Assembly: GCA_023313575.1 (NCBI GenBank)
Contig: JAJTTP010000034.1
Span: forward strand, 62,001 to 126,000
Direction: 5' to 3'
Length of the DNA stretch: 64,000 bases
DNA from: Eutypella sp. D-1
Lineage: Eukaryota > Ascomycota > Sordariomycetes > Xylariales > Diatrypaceae
The position numbers and the translations under genes are program-made. Under the pieces are notes generated by a model that had not been told where the DNA came from, did no database searches, and saw nothing but the letters and a program-made list of their open reading frames with translations. This document shows positions 44,905-57,769 of this stretch, in pieces; within the stretch, counting starts at the first letter, position 1; every line of letters starts with the position of its first letter.

Positions 44905-47900
44905 ATGGAGGGAGACGACGAGAGCCGGAGTCAGGGTCAGGTGCAGCAGGGTCACGGCGATGGCGATGGCGGCGACGATAATAATCAGAATTCAACGTCA
45001 GCCCCTCAAGATACCCCGGATAGTAAAATAGGAAATGCAAATGCAAATGCAAACGAGATAACGACAACGACGACGACTATCACGGCAGCACCAGCAACGC
45101 CAGCAATAATAACACCCGAAACAACCCAAGAGGCAACAACAACGGTTAAAAAAGTGCAATCCACCTCCACCTCTGCAAGCGACAACAACGACGATAGACA
45201 CGAGCAACATGACGAGCATAGCGGGCCGGGTAAACCAGAGGGCTCAGGTTCCGGCCCGAGCCCTGCTGCCCCAGTCCCGGAGAAGGAGGAGAAGAAGGAG
45301 GAGCGAGAGGAGGATGCATCCACGTTATCCGCTAGTGATCGACGACAAGATGCATATCAGCATGAACACCAAGATGGATATCAAGATGGATATCAGGATG
45401 AAGAAGAAGAAGAGTCGCGACTAGAGCTTCCACCTCCCCAGCCACGCCCTAAAACACCCACAACCAACACCACAACCAACACCACAGCTACACACCACCA
45501 CACCAACAACAACGATAGCAGTTTCTACGAATTCACTGCCTTTGACCCGGATGAAAGACATACCAGCTCCATGACCGAGGAACAACAGGTCATGGCTCAT
45601 CTCCAGGATGTCGAGTCCAGTTTTGTGCCTCCCATATCGCCCATACCCGTCGCCGGTCCCGAAGGCGGCGTTGACGATACTTACCTTTTTGACGTTTCTC
45701 CTACCAAACGCGATCAGCCCGCACAGCCCGCACACCAATCTCAATCTGCGAATAGTGGCAATCAAGACCGGAGAGACGCGTCTGGAAATGCCACTGCCAC
45801 TGCCCAGGATCAGGATCAGGATGACTTACAATCACAATCAGCGCGCACTACACCAAAGCCAACCCGTGTTTCTTCCTCCGCCGTCGACACCCAATACCTA
45901 AAACCTAATACTACAACAACACCAACAGCAACATTACCCATCCATCTCCGTCACGATCATAATCACAGTCATAGTCACAGCCATAATCGCAATGATATCG
46001 CCGATACCTCTATTGCCACCTCCGCCGCGACCAGTAGTGATGCCGCCGAGATCAGCAAAATCAGCAATACCTCCTCTTCCCTCGAGAATCTAACCTCCTC
46101 CCCCTCAGCCACCGCCGCCGCCGCTCGTACCGTCTCGAGAGCCATATCCATGGCCGCCAGCAACCGCCAATCAGCAAATGCGAGACCCGATGACAGTACA
46201 AGCGAACTACTCGCAGCCCTCCGTCACCAGACCACCGATCATGATACTCCTAGGCAATCCATTGAGACTGACAACCAACCATCACAAGCAAATCCGTCAG
46301 CAAACCAACCAGCAAATCCACCAACTAATAATATTAATTCCTCAAGAAATAACCATAATAACAACAACAACAGTAGCCGGGCCCCCAGATTTCTGCGCAG
46401 TAGGAATGCCAGTCAACGGTCTTCTACTTCCTCTTTCCTTACCAACGACGACGTCGATGTCGCCGACGTCGATAGCGAACCCACCGTCGGCCTTGGCGCC
46501 GATTACGCCCTACAATCCGGAGGAGCCGCCCCCGTCTACGGCATGACCAGATCCGCCAGTAACAGCTTGTTGCGTTCTATCAGCATAGGCAGCATGGCTT
46601 CCGGCCTCGACGAGTATCCCGACTCCAGTCGCGTCGAACCACTCGAACCCCTAGTGGAAAATGTGAGGCCCGGGCCCAACGGTGAAGACGAAGACGCTAC
46701 TGCTGCTGCTGCTGCACACGCCGCTGCTGCACAGACCCCGAAGGCGAAGAAGCAGGGGCCACTTCTCGCTCCCACCGACACGGTCATCGCGAGGCATGTG
46801 CGCAACGTCGAAGTCCCCGAATCTCTCGCCAAGGAATACAAAACCAAAGGCGGTCTTGCCACTCCTGCCACTCCCCTCCCACACCATCGAAAGATCCCCG
46901 ACTATGCCACTTATGCCACCCCTATCCCCGGCACCACCAACCGCAATGGCCGGAACATGACGCTCAAGGAGCAGTCCAGTACCATAGAACGCCTCTCCAA
47001 GGAGAACTTCGACTTGAAGCTCAAGGTTATGTTCCTCTCTGATCGCCTCGATAAGCTCTCCGAAGAAGGTATTAAGGAGATGATCTCGGAGAACGTCGAG
47101 CTTAAGACCTCATTAGCCGTCATTCAGCGCGATAACAAGGTACTCAGACGCCGCGTCAAGGAGCTCGAGAAGACCTTAAGGGATCGAAACGAGGAAGAAA
47201 GGCCCAGCACCGCCCGAAGCGGCTATTCCTCCGACGGTAGGACTACGCCCCCCGTATTTGACGAGCACGCCCAGGAGCGTGAGGAAGAGCTGCAGTATCT
47301 TCGCGAGCGCGTGGAGGAATACGTGACCGAGATCGAGAGGCTCCGCAACGACAACCTGTCGAACCACGCCGAGAAGAGGAAGTTGGCCGAGGCTCTGAAG
47401 ACCATGGGCGAGCGGGCCGGCGACCGCGTTGGCGAGGGTCTGGGGAGGCAGGAGGAGGCCGACGTCTGGAAGGACCTGCTCGAGCAGGAGACGGCCCGGC
47501 GCGAACAAGCCGACGAAGATAACCGGAAGTTACGCGACGAGATATTCCGTCTGAAACAGGGCCTCGGTGCCTCGGGAGGTTCCGTGACGGGCCAGACGGG
47601 CAGCGGAAGCGGTGTCGGTGGCATGCACCACACCACCAATATCTACAACATCACCCGCAAGGCAAGGCCATCCTCGCCGTCTAGGTCGCGCCCCGTATCC
47701 GGCCTGTCCGGCGAGATGGACCAGGGCCCGCTCAGCCAGTCGAGCACGCTGGTCGAAGAACTGCGTCGGGAAGGCGAGCAGCTCCGGCACGAAAATGCCG
47801 AACTGCGAAGAGAGGTCGGGGCGCAGACGTCCATGTTAACGTCCCGCAATCGCGAGAAGGAGAGGCTGTACCAGGAGATTGAAGACCTCAAGCTGGCCCA

Positions 47901-50339
47901 GCGTAGGGGAGGACCGGCGCCCTCGACTGTCGATAGCCTGCTCGAACGATCCGCCTCGCGCACCGGCAACCACGAGCGGTCGAACTCGAGGGCCAGCGGC
48001 CGTACGAGGCTTGCCATGACCGTCGAAGAAGACCCGGACCGCGAAGAGCTCGAGAACAAGCTTGCCGAACAGCGCGACAAGTACAACGAGTTGAAACTCA
48101 AGCACCAGGATATCGCACGGGAACTAGATGCCTGCGTGCAAGACTACGAAGCCGCGATGCAAGAGAAGCAGCAAGCGGAGACCCGAATCGCCGGTCTAGA
48201 AGAGGAGCTCGAAAACGCTAATAGCGATGCCGTGGCCCTGCAAACCGAGCGGGACGAGGCCCTGCGCGACTGCGAGCATCTCGAGGAGCAGTTCGAGAAC
48301 TTACGCCAGGAGGCACAGGACGAGATCGATATCCTGGAAGCCGAGTGCGACCAGAAGAACGAGGAGAACCAGAAACTGCAGGTCGAGCTACAGGACCGGA
48401 CCGAAAACTTCGAGGCGCTGCAGGATGAAATGCGGCAGATGAGCGAGGCGCTCGTCGGGCTGGAGGATGAGCAGGAGAAGAAGCACAGCCGGATCCAGCA
48501 GCTCGAGGAGGAGCTAGGCGAAGCCAACAAGGAGCTGGAGGAGCTGGAAGCGAAGCTTCTCGAGTCCAACGACAAGGGCCAACGGCTCAGCGTGCAGCAG
48601 GAGTCGCTGCAGGACGAGATCACGTTCCTGCGGGAGGAACAAGAGAACGACAAGGTGCGCATCGGAAACCTCGAGGCGGATCTGGCGGCCGCGGAGCAGA
48701 GTCTGCGAGAGGAGCAGGAACACGTCAAGGAGCTGGAGCAGCGGATCGACGACGAGCGCGCGCAGCACGAGATGGTGTCGAACCGCGAAAAGGACGAGGT
48801 GCAGCAGTTTGTGAACGAGCTTAACCGCGAGGCGTCGACGGCCAAGGATGAGGTCAGGAGGCTGCGGAAGAGCCTGACGAGTCGCGAGGTCGAAGCCACG
48901 GAGTGGAAGGAGAGGTTGATGGAGTTCGAGAATAATCTAAGAGAGGCCTTGGGCGACTTGAACGGCACTAGGTCTAGCTTCCTCAGGGTGAGAAAAGCCG
49001 CATCCATCAGCGGTCGCCGCTGCGGAAGGATTGGCACCGAGCTAACTTCATGCTATAGGATATCGCTAATCTCCAACGGACACTGGACGAGACGGTGCGC
49101 GAGCTCGATGCGGCCAAGGCGTCGCTGCTCGAGAAGGACCGCATCATCAAGCAACGGGACGCCTTGCTGGAGTCGCACGGGCTGGAATCGCGGAAGCTGG
49201 GCGACATGCTCGACAAGGAACGGCAGGCCCACCGCAACACGAAGAACCAATTCGACACGTTCCAGCGGACGCACTCGCACGTGTCGCGCACGGTAACGAG
49301 CCAGGACTCGCGGATCCAGGAACTCGAGATCAGCCGGGCGGCGGACAAGAAGAAGATGGCGCACCTCGAGAGCCAGTTTAAGGAGCAGCTCGTGGAGCGC
49401 AACAACCTGCTACTAGTCCTATGGACGCGTCTGTCGGCGCTCTGCGGCACCGACTGGGCGCACAACAACAGCCTGATCAACGGGCGCGCCTTGCCTTCTC
49501 TGGAGTCCGTCTCCACGATGTTGCCGGGCTTCAGTAAGAATCTGCTCGGCGCCGTGAAGACGATCGAGGCGATGATGGGCGGGTTCCAGACGCGCATCAA
49601 AGCTGTCGAGCGCGAGCTGTGGAAGGACTACCACGCGCTCGAAACAACACTGGACTCGCGGTCGAAAAAACTCGAACGCCTAGAAGCCCTCGTGCGCTCG
49701 GGCGTCGCGGCGGCCGGCACCGGTAATTTCGACATGCACGCTAAGTACACGCAGCTCGAGGCGGCGTACCGGACGCTGAAAATCGAGAACGCGACGTTGC
49801 AGCGCGCACACGACGCGCGGACGCGGGGCGGGGGGTACTTCGACCCTACGACGAATATGAAGCGGAGTAGTTCGCACGAGGACATGGAAGGGGGTAGTCC
49901 GTCGCCGCTTGTGCCCACGGGCCCGCATCACCGCGACGGCGGGAGCAGGATCCCGCGCAGCAAGACGACGCAGACGCATCTCGAGCCTATCCCGCCGTCT
50001 AGTACCTCGCGACCCGGCACGAAGCGCGCGAGTTCAATGGCCAGCGTGACGCGTCGGACCGCGGCATCCCCCACCAACCAATTCCCCTCCTCCTCCCCCG
50101 ATGCCAACCCCCCCACCAACCCCTCATCCAGAGACGGCGCAGGGAGGAAAAACTCCATGGACAACGACACACGCTGGATGTTCCGACTTAGAGAACTCGA
50201 GAACAAACTGAAGCATGAACGCGAAGCACGGAATCTAGACCGCGCTGCCGCGAGGCAAAGGATCTTGGACTCGGAGAGGCAGAATAGTGAGTTGGCTGGT
50301 GAGCTTGCGCGTGCGCAACGGAGGGGTGGGGGGGAGTAG
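44905..50339 (+). CDS. Centrosomin-domain MTOC protein, ApsB/Mto1-like
   Basis: Two exons: 44905-48987 and 49059-50339, 1787 aa. The intron is GTGAGA...GCTAAC...GCTATAG. Residues 1-650 are low-complexity and disordered, with Gln/Asn/Thr runs and a His-rich HNHSHSHSHN. A Cnn_1N-type motif at about 685-760 (STIERLSKENFDLKLKVMFL) is the gamma-tubulin-complex-binding segment shared by centrosomin, Mto1 and ApsB. A very long coiled coil follows to about 1450, then a conserved block near 1460-1530 (NNLLLVLWTRLSALCGTDWA, SVSTMLPGFSKNLLGAVKTI), then a Ser/Pro-rich tail ending in a helix. ApsB-type proteins localise to spindle pole bodies and septal MTOCs and recruit gamma-tubulin for cytoplasmic microtubules and nuclear positioning. 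Without the intron the frame ends in nonsense at about residue 1463. Confidence 0.9.
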
Positions 50340-51815
50340 TTGGGTGTTGGGGGTGTGTGAGGGGGGGTGTGGGTGAGGGTGTGTGAGGGTGTGGGTGTAG
50401 GTGCAGGTTTAGGTCAGGGTTTGAGTGAGTAGGAGTCCGCGTTGGTATTGGAGTTTAAACTGGAGTTCGAGCAGTGTAAGGCAAGGCAAGGCAAGGGAAG
50501 GGAAGGAAAATAAGCGTCGTCTTTACCGTGCCGTGCCGTACTTATTTGATGTTCTTTTTTTCCAGGCTTGGTTTTCTTGTTGGCTCGTTCTGGTGCTGGT
50601 GTCCGTTCTTTTTTTTTTCTGCAGCGCGGGCGTGGGCGTGGGCGTGGGCGTGGGTGCGATGGAAATGTGATGATATGCAGTAAAGCAAATGGCTGGTTGG
50701 CTACCTGGCTGGGTATCGCTACTCACTCATAGCATGGCATAGCATGGCAGTATCGTCGTGGTCATATTATATCGTTGAATTACATACATACATACATACA
50801 AACCATACATACGAACCATACATATAAACCATGCATATAAACATATCCTCACCTTTACGCAAGACCAAGATCAAGACCAAGACCAAGACCAAGACTAAGC
50901 CTAGCTATCCAAGCCGAACTCAAGCCGAACCAAGCGAACTCAAGCGAAGTCAAACGAAGTAAGTGGCCACCGCATCGAACTAGACTGATTCACACCGAGG
51001 CAGTCCAGAGGACCAGACCAGACCAGACCAGACCAGACCAAACCAGAGCAGGCCGGGCCGGGCCGGACAAAACAAAACGAAAAAAAACAAAAGGAAACGA
51101 AGCGAGCGAGGCGCAGGGCGTTATTTATCTAGCGTGCGAGATTTACACGGTCGGCCGGCTGGTCGGGATGATAGATAGAATGGGCTGTACGTACCGGTAC
51201 GGATGGGGGATGAGGAGTACGGATAAAGTTTGTGTAAAGGGGGGTGGAGTTAGTTCAGGGGCTAGGGGGTGAGGTTGAGAGCAGGGACAGGGGCAGGGGT
51301 AGGAGTAGGGAGGAGGGAGGAGGGAGTAGGTAGGGGATAGTCACGATACCAGAATCTTTATTTTGCCTTGCGTTACCTTACCTCACCTATTTATCTTGTA
51401 CGCGCTCGGTTTGGTCTGCCGGTCTATCTATCTATCTGGCTGGCTGGCTGGCTGGCTGGCTACTAGTAAGACGTAATCATCGTCGAGACTGCGCAGACAG
51501 ACAGGTACGGATGGGCTCCTATTTTCTTCTTTTCTGTTACTGCTAAGTGAGTAGGTAGGTTAGTGGGTGGTAAGTGAGATTAGCGGGTCTTCTTCATTGT
51601 CATCCCAGTCGTTATGCACGAAGTGAGTGAGTTCGGCTGCTTGTTTGTTTGCGGGTTTCGTTCGGTGCGTGGATAGCGGTGGCATGTGCTGTGCTGTGTT
51701 GTGTATGCATCATCGTGAAGCGTGAAGATAACAAGGCGAGCGAGGGCTTGCTTCTTCATGGGTGGGTGTCTTTGCCTGGAGCGCGGGTGTGTGTGTGCGG
51801 GGGGGGGGTTCGTGT
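50340..51815. repeat. Microsatellite-rich region after the ApsB-like gene
   Basis: Contains GT/G-rich runs (50340-50420), GGGCGT repeats (50628-50655), CATA repeats (50785-50800), AAGACC repeats (50865-50895), GACCA repeats (51010-51040), GGAGGA-type runs (51300-51330) and GGCT repeats (51439-51465). No gene is supported. Confidence 0.65.
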
Positions 51816-51948
51816 GTATCTATATCTATATCTATATCTATATCTATATCTATATCTATATCTATATCTGTATCTGTATCTGTATCTGTATCTGTATCTG
51901 TATCTGTATCTGTATCTGTATCTGTATCTGTATCTGTATCTGTATCTG
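51815..51948. repeat. Compound hexanucleotide microsatellite (TATATC)n(TGTATC)n
   Basis: About eight copies of TATATC (51821-51868) followed by about thirteen copies of TGTATC (51869-51946), with one TGTATC before them. Long ORFs across this stretch in four frames are translations of the repeat and not genes. Confidence 0.95.
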
Positions 51949-54382
51949 TATATTTATGTCACTACCTGCACGATATCCCAACCACATAGACCAGGAAACC
52001 CTACTTCGTTGTATGCATCTTAGCAGTGCGGCCTCTGCAGCTTGTCTCATACTATAATTACCATCGCCCCTATGCTGGCTAGCCCTGTCTGCTTGGTTAC
52101 CTGGCTGCAGGGCTGGATGAAGCAACACTCCCATCTCTCACCATGTACTATATTGTGCCGTAGTGCAGTGTAGTCTCATCAACGGGATTGGGTCCGTCCA
52201 CCCCTCTTCCGCGGACATGTATACAAGTACTTAACCACGCCATACCACCCTGTCTGTCTCCCCTCTGACCTGAATTGTGGGCTCTCCGGTGGTGTCGCGA
52301 CGATGGCAGGTCTACAATCGGGCTCGCTTAGGCTTTAAGTACCTGCCTGCCTGCCTACCGAAAGATCCACATTCTATAATCATCACAGTGAACGCGACGT
52401 ACGTGTCTTCTACATCGGACCCTTCAGTTCCCTCCACTACTTGTACCGTTCAAAAACTAGCAGACGAGTGACTTGTTTCTACCTTAGTCAAGTAGCAAAT
52501 AGGTGTATATACGAGAGGGAGTCCTATAGCCGGGAACTCTACCTAGTCTCGAGACAAACTGCGTGAGTCTGCGGTGGCCAACACCTAACGCACCCCCGAC
52601 AGTGCGGTACGCTTGTGTCTTCTTAAATTCTGAGAAGAGGCAGGGCCATTACTGCTTTGAACTCCGCGATGCCGCGCTTTGAGCCGGCAGTGGTGGGGTA
52701 GCTGGGCCGCGAGCGTAGGGTTTCTAGGGGTTCACACGTTTCACGAGATCCAGAGGAAAGTCTGGCCCATTACTGGAAAGCGCATCTCACCACTATTGGT
52801 CCCGTGGCACTCTTATATGTCGTCGTAGTCGTCGGGTTGCTACTTCATAGTCAACCTCGTCCTGTTCCAGCGAGTTCGGGCTTCCAACGGACTTCCAGAG
52901 GAGCAACGGGTATACACATCTTCCGGTGTGGCTACACCATCATCTAAGCGAATGCCCCGAACTCAAGCGACAATGGCCTCGATTCACGAGACTTACGCCA
53001 ACTTACGCAGTTAAATACTGGCTCAGGCTCGTAACAGCCCCGACAAATTCGAACACCTGCTGCAGGTTACCTCTTTCTTCCAAAGGATCTTCCCTAGATC
53101 CGCGGGGCACGGGCACCCTCTGACACCCTCTACCACCCACTTGTGTGGTGCTCTCCCTTTCCCTCTTTCCTTCAGCGCTATTAGGCGGCCGGCGGCGTTA
53201 TTTTTCTCTCCCACTTACCTTTCCTTCATCTTACATCACCAACTAATAATTAATCAGCCTAACGGCACATCAATTCGGAATCGCGCCCCTCCTTTGCCAA
53301 AATCCCTCGTTTCAAGACAAGGGCACTGTGGTTTGTACACCTCGAGTAATAAACGCTCGATAATGAACGATATCTTGGAACCACGGCGGCCTAGGGGCGC
53401 TTAGACGGTTGCGCCGTACACAAGCTTAACTGGAGGGGCTAACGGGAACGGTTTAAATATTATCATGTGCGCCATTGGGTTAGATTTGTGGGATAGACAC
53501 ATAGATAGCCTCATACGCCGCATACCTCCACGGAGGTCTGCGAAAGAGTGGTGCGGGAATCGTGTGCCTGTGTTCTAACGAGAGATATGGTAGACTAGAC
53601 TTGAAATATATACAGGTTCCTCCATTATCACCGGAAGGCCTCTTAAATGGCTGGTAGGATCCCGTTCTGTGCAGGACTAACTGTCAATCCACCCGCCTAT
53701 CTGAAGATCCTTGATGGAAGTTGATCCTCACGATATAGACTGAAAAGAGTATATACAGCAACAATACTTGAGGTAACGGCGTCCTAGCCATCTCCCCGGT
53801 CCGGTGATCAACGCCTGACCTGTGTAGGTAATCTACTTTCGTTTTGCCCATGACACTCGCTCAAATTAAACCGAGCTTCTTGAACTGCATGATATTTCTA
53901 GTATCACACATTTAAAAGGGGAACCTCGAACATAGAACCTCCGTCACGGCGGATACGTTACTATAAAGATACAGCGAGCTGTCTCGCAAAACGCAATAGG
54001 TATCCTCTACCCGCCATTTCTCATAATGCTATTTACGTCGCTCCTTCAGTTTACCCTGTGAAACCCCACACTATGTCTTTGCAATGATCTGGCTCTATGC
54101 TTTGCTTGAATCGAAGTTACGAGATAGAAAGCCAGGTGAGGTTATGATAAATGCGAACACCCACGAAGCCGGTTGACTGGAGGCCGAGAAGTCACATCAT
54201 CGCGACTCCGTCGCCTTGCCTACGATCTTCTAATACTCAGTTATTCCATGTATGCTATTCTCCAGTGGCGGCCATTGACGGAGCGCTGGCACTTGTCAGC
54301 GAGAGTAAGACCTAGTAATCCTCCAACACCCACCACTGCATTTTTAATACAAAGTTTTCCAAGTTCATCCCAGAAGACCAAA
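51949..54382. other. Long gene-free region
   Basis: 2.4 kb with only short, feature-less ORFs. The last 100 bp is the probable promoter/5' UTR of the acetyltransferase gene. Confidence 0.4.
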
Positions 54383-55102
54383 ATGGATTTCCAAATCCAG
54401 TCTCTGCAGGTGGAAGACGTACCACAGTGCGTACAGATCTACTTCGACGCCTTCCAAAACCCGCACTCCCTCGCCTGCTGGCCGCGGACTCCCGGGGTGC
54501 GCAAGTTCTGGGAGGCCATGCTCCGCAGCGAGATGGGCGATCCGAGCGCGCACTTTCTCAAGGTGGTGACGAGGCGGGAGGAAGACGAGGGCGGCGAGGG
54601 GATCGTGGCATTCGCGAAGTGGGTTGCGCCGAAGCCCGGCTCGGCGGTCGACACGAGCCTGCCGCGCTGGCCCGAGGACGCAGACGGCGGGCTTTGCGAT
54701 CGCACGTTCGGCGACTGGGCAAGACGGCATGCGGACCTCATAGGTACTAGGGGTCATTGGTGTGAGTATCACTCTCTACAGCAGGAGCGTCCACGATCGC
54801 ACGCGGCTGCCATGCTGATCCTATTGACAGACCTGGAACTCGTGGCTACTGACCCCAAGTACCATGGTCAAGGCGCCGGTACTTTACTCTTACAATACGG
54901 CTGTAGCCGTGCAGACGAGGACGCCGTGGAGACCTATCTAGAAGCATCCCCAGATGCCGTTCGTCTATATGAGAAGATGGGCTTTGTCGAGGCGCAGAGG
55001 TCCGACACTCTTATTGAGAAGGAGGGTGTTCCAGGGGTATGGTACCGTAATCTGTTCATGATCAGACAACCGAGCAAAAACCAAGTTAGCCCTGGAAGTT
55101 GA
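54383..55102 (+). CDS. GNAT family N-acetyltransferase
   Basis: Two exons: 54383-54761 and 54831-55102, 216 aa. The frame is open across the intron, but a GTGAGT donor and TTGACAG acceptor remove 69 bp. This restores the family sequence HWYLELVATDPKYHGQGAG, in which strand 4 leads into the acetyl-CoA pyrophosphate-binding loop (Q/R-x-x-G-x-G/A: HGQGAG). The protein begins MDFQIQSLQVEDVPQCVQIYFDAF, the first strand and helix of the GNAT fold, and ends with a strand near VWYRNLFMIR. Fungal GNATs of this size have unknown small-molecule or protein substrates. The open frame extends upstream, but MDFQ matches the usual start. It lies 0.5 kb before the FAD monooxygenase on the same strand. Confidence 0.87.
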   Translation: MDFQIQSLQVEDVPQCVQIYFDAFQNPHSLACWPRTPGVRKFWEAMLRSEMGDPSAHFLKVVTRREEDEGGEGIVAFAKWVAPKPGSAVDTSLPRWPEDADGGLCDRTFGDWARRHADLIGTRGHWCEYHSLQQERPRSHAAAMLILLTDLELVATDPKYHGQGAGTLLLQYGCSRADEDAVETYLEASPDAVRLYEKMGFVEAQRSDTLIEKEGVPGVWYRNLFMIRQPSKNQVSPGS

Positions 55103-55583
55103 AGTTTGTACGGTGAGGGACACTGGGGAAAGGGGTTGCTTATGGTCATACCGTATTATAACTGCGGTTCCACGCCTGGATGTTTGGTTCACCGGCTCAA
55201 TAGGAATAGGCAAACAGTTAGCTACGCGAATCCAGTTGAACACAGGGTTACAATATGTTGGTAGAATTTGCTCGGTGTGTTGCGGTGAACGCCAACAGAT
55301 GGCCTGTAGATACTAAACAACACTATTTTGCCACTCCTGTTGCGCTGGTATCGTAGCTAAGGCCCACTCTCCATCTCATTGAGGCCTTACTAGAATCAAA
55401 ATCTATTTATGACTACTCCAGAGCTATGATATGGTGGCTTCCCTTCTCCAAGTCCCTACCCTTCAACCATCATCTAAAGCTGTAAGCATTCTCTAGTATC
55501 AGCACTAAGTCCGCCCAGAGAGACTACCACCGTTAGTTTATCACTTCCGAGTCGATTACTTGATACCGAGGTTGAATCCCATC
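55103..55583. other. Intergenic region
   Basis: Between two plus-strand genes; no further gene seen. Confidence 0.35.
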
Positions 55584-57069
55584 ATGCCGTTGCAGGTTGG
55601 CATCATCGGTGCTGGTATTGGTGGTCTCTCTGCCGCCATTGCTTTGAGGCGTGCAGGCGCAGAGGTCGAGGTAAGTCATGGCAACATATTCGAAGCACAC
55701 TTCCGAATCTACGGTCTTCGGCGTTCGGAATCCTTGGCGCTAACGCTTCAGCCTGTAGGTCTTCGAGAAGTCGCAGTTCAAGAACGAAGTGGGCGGGGCC
55801 ATCACCATCACCCCCAATGGTGGAAGGATCCTGCACGACTGGGGCTTGGACAGTGCCCGGGCAAATGTGACGATGATGCATCAGCAGAGTATTCACAATG
55901 CGACTACCATGACACAGGTCTGGTCAACTGAACTCACGGATGTCGAGAAGAACTACGGCACCCCCTTCGAGGTGTACCATCGAGTCGACCTACACCAAGA
56001 GCTTCGGCGGCTGGCTCAGGATGAACATCTCCCTGGGAAGCCTTCCCGTATCATACTAGGAAAGCTCGCTGTCGACCTCGATTGCTCGAACGGCATCGTC
56101 GAGTTTGAGGACGGCAGCAAGATACAGAAGGACCTCGTCATCGTCGCAGCCGGAGTCAAGGTGAGTTTTCCGAGGCCGACGCATAAATAGGTGTCTCTAA
56201 AGGACCAGAACTAACTCCGACTATTTAGACCAACTTTCCCAGCACCATAACGGGCAAGCCGGAGCCGGTGAAAAACTTGGGCTGGTCTACCTACCGTGGC
56301 CTAATTCCGATGGATCGCATCCTCGGGGATGACGTGACGCGGAAGATCTGGGAAGGCCGGGAGCCCGGCTACTGGGTCATCGTCGATCACGTCAAGCTGC
56401 TGTTTACCATCTGCTACGAGTGCCGGGGCGGTACGCTGCTCAACATCGCGATGCGGACGACGACTCAGCCCGAGGACGAGAACAAGCTGGACTGGAACGA
56501 CGACGCAAAGCTGGAGGACGTGCTGGACAAGTCCAAGGAGTACCACCCTGCGTTGGCGAAGCTCTGGGAGAAGGTGCTCGCCGTCAAGATGTTCAACAAC
56601 CTGCGGCGCGATCCGCTCGACAAGTACACCCGCGGACGGGCAGTCATCATCGGTGACGCCGCGCATACCGTCGCACCTCAGCACGGTAAGTTCAGACACC
56701 CTATTTTGCTCTAGCGTTGCAGACACCATACTGACTATATCGATATCCGCAGCTCAAGGTGCCAATCTAGCCATTGAGGAAGCGGCGGCACTCGAGCTCC
56801 TCTTCAAAGGCGTGGAGACCGTCGAGCCCGTGAACTCGCGACTCGCGCTCTACGAGAAGATTCTGAAGAAGCACGTGCACATCGTGCAACTCCTGAGCGA
56901 CAGCTTCCCCACGAAGAGGGACACTTTCAGAATACAGGCTGAGGAGCTGTGGGGGCCGGGCCTGCCCCCAGTAGAGGCCGCGGGATTCAGCCCGCCCTAC
57001 CAGAAGTTCTTCTACGGGTACGATGTCCGGGCGGAGGTGAAGAAGGCCATGGGTGAGAATGGCTTGTGA
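55584..57069 (+). CDS. FAD-dependent monooxygenase, salicylate-hydroxylase type
   Basis: Four exons: 55584-55670, 55759-56160, 56229-56685, 56753-57069, 420 aa. Donors are GTAAGT, GTGAGT and GTAAGT. The frame opens at TTG upstream; the first ATG is MPLQVGIIGAGIGG. It has the dinucleotide-binding GxGxxG at residues 9-14, GGAITITPNGGRIL, and the second FAD motif RAVIIGDAAHTVAPQHAQGANLAIEEAAAL at about 310-340. This is class A flavoprotein hydroxylase architecture, which uses NAD(P)H and oxygen to hydroxylate an aromatic or polyketide substrate. The usual DG motif (GADGxxS) is altered to VAAGVKTNF, so NAD(P)H interaction may differ. No signal peptide. No other metabolic gene nearby suggests a substrate. 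Confidence 0.88.
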
Positions 57070-57769
57070 TTTACCGGTGTGTTGCGGAGATGATTTGGCG
57101 TGGTAATGTCGGGGCGAAAAGGAGAGGGGAGGCGGACAAGAGCACTGCCGTTAGTAAAGTAGTGCACAGTTGTATAGTGGAATGGGGCCCGTTGTGTTAC
57201 TAGTTAATTCCGAACGGCCGTAAGGCATTCCAGTGAAGCACTTCCACATATTCATGCGTGAAACGTACAGATCAGCGTTGTGACACTCGAGCGTTGTATG
57301 CCTGTTGTCTAGTGCTGCAATAAAACGGGAGTGTACATCGGTAGCGTTGTTAATCGTCGCCCCGGAGGCGGGTGCTGTCTTTCCCGGCACACGAGAGTCA
57401 CGGTGCCAAGTCGTTTCTCCTGTTTACTCGGGGAAGACGACCCCTCGTGCAATCGTATTCCGCATTGTGTGAAGAAGAAAGCCCCCGTAGGTTCCCGATT
57501 ACTTTTTTTTCGGCCAGCAGCAGGGACGTTATTTTCCAGTCCTCGTGTGTCACAGCGACCAAAACAGCGAGATTCGGGACCGGAACACTTTCAGTCTTCT
57601 AGTTCTCGATATGTCATATAAAATCTAGACATGGCGCATAAGACGCCTTTTATTATTTTACATTGCCCCCCGCGAGGCTTTACCTGCTGGTGCATCCCCT
57701 ACTTCCTTCTTGTCACGAGCATAAGTCATCGTTCACTTCCAGCCAGCCATAGAGAACTCCAACGCAAGA
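57070..57769. other. Intergenic region
   Basis: Between two plus-strand genes. Short ORFs only; the 3' part is the probable promoter of the GH76 gene. Confidence 0.35.

Noticed and set aside
48144..49037. Long minus-strand ORF rich in Ser, Cys and Arg
   Set aside because: Antisense shadow of the Glu/Gln/Leu-rich coiled coil of the ApsB-like gene; the composition is just the complement of that sequence.
51815..51948. Possible CRISPR-like array
   Set aside because: The units are contiguous 6-bp repeats without spacers, and the genome is fungal.
51649..52134. ORFs encoding YLYLYL, IYIYIC or SVSVSV repeats
   Set aside because: Translations of the hexanucleotide microsatellite, open in several frames because the repeat lacks stops.
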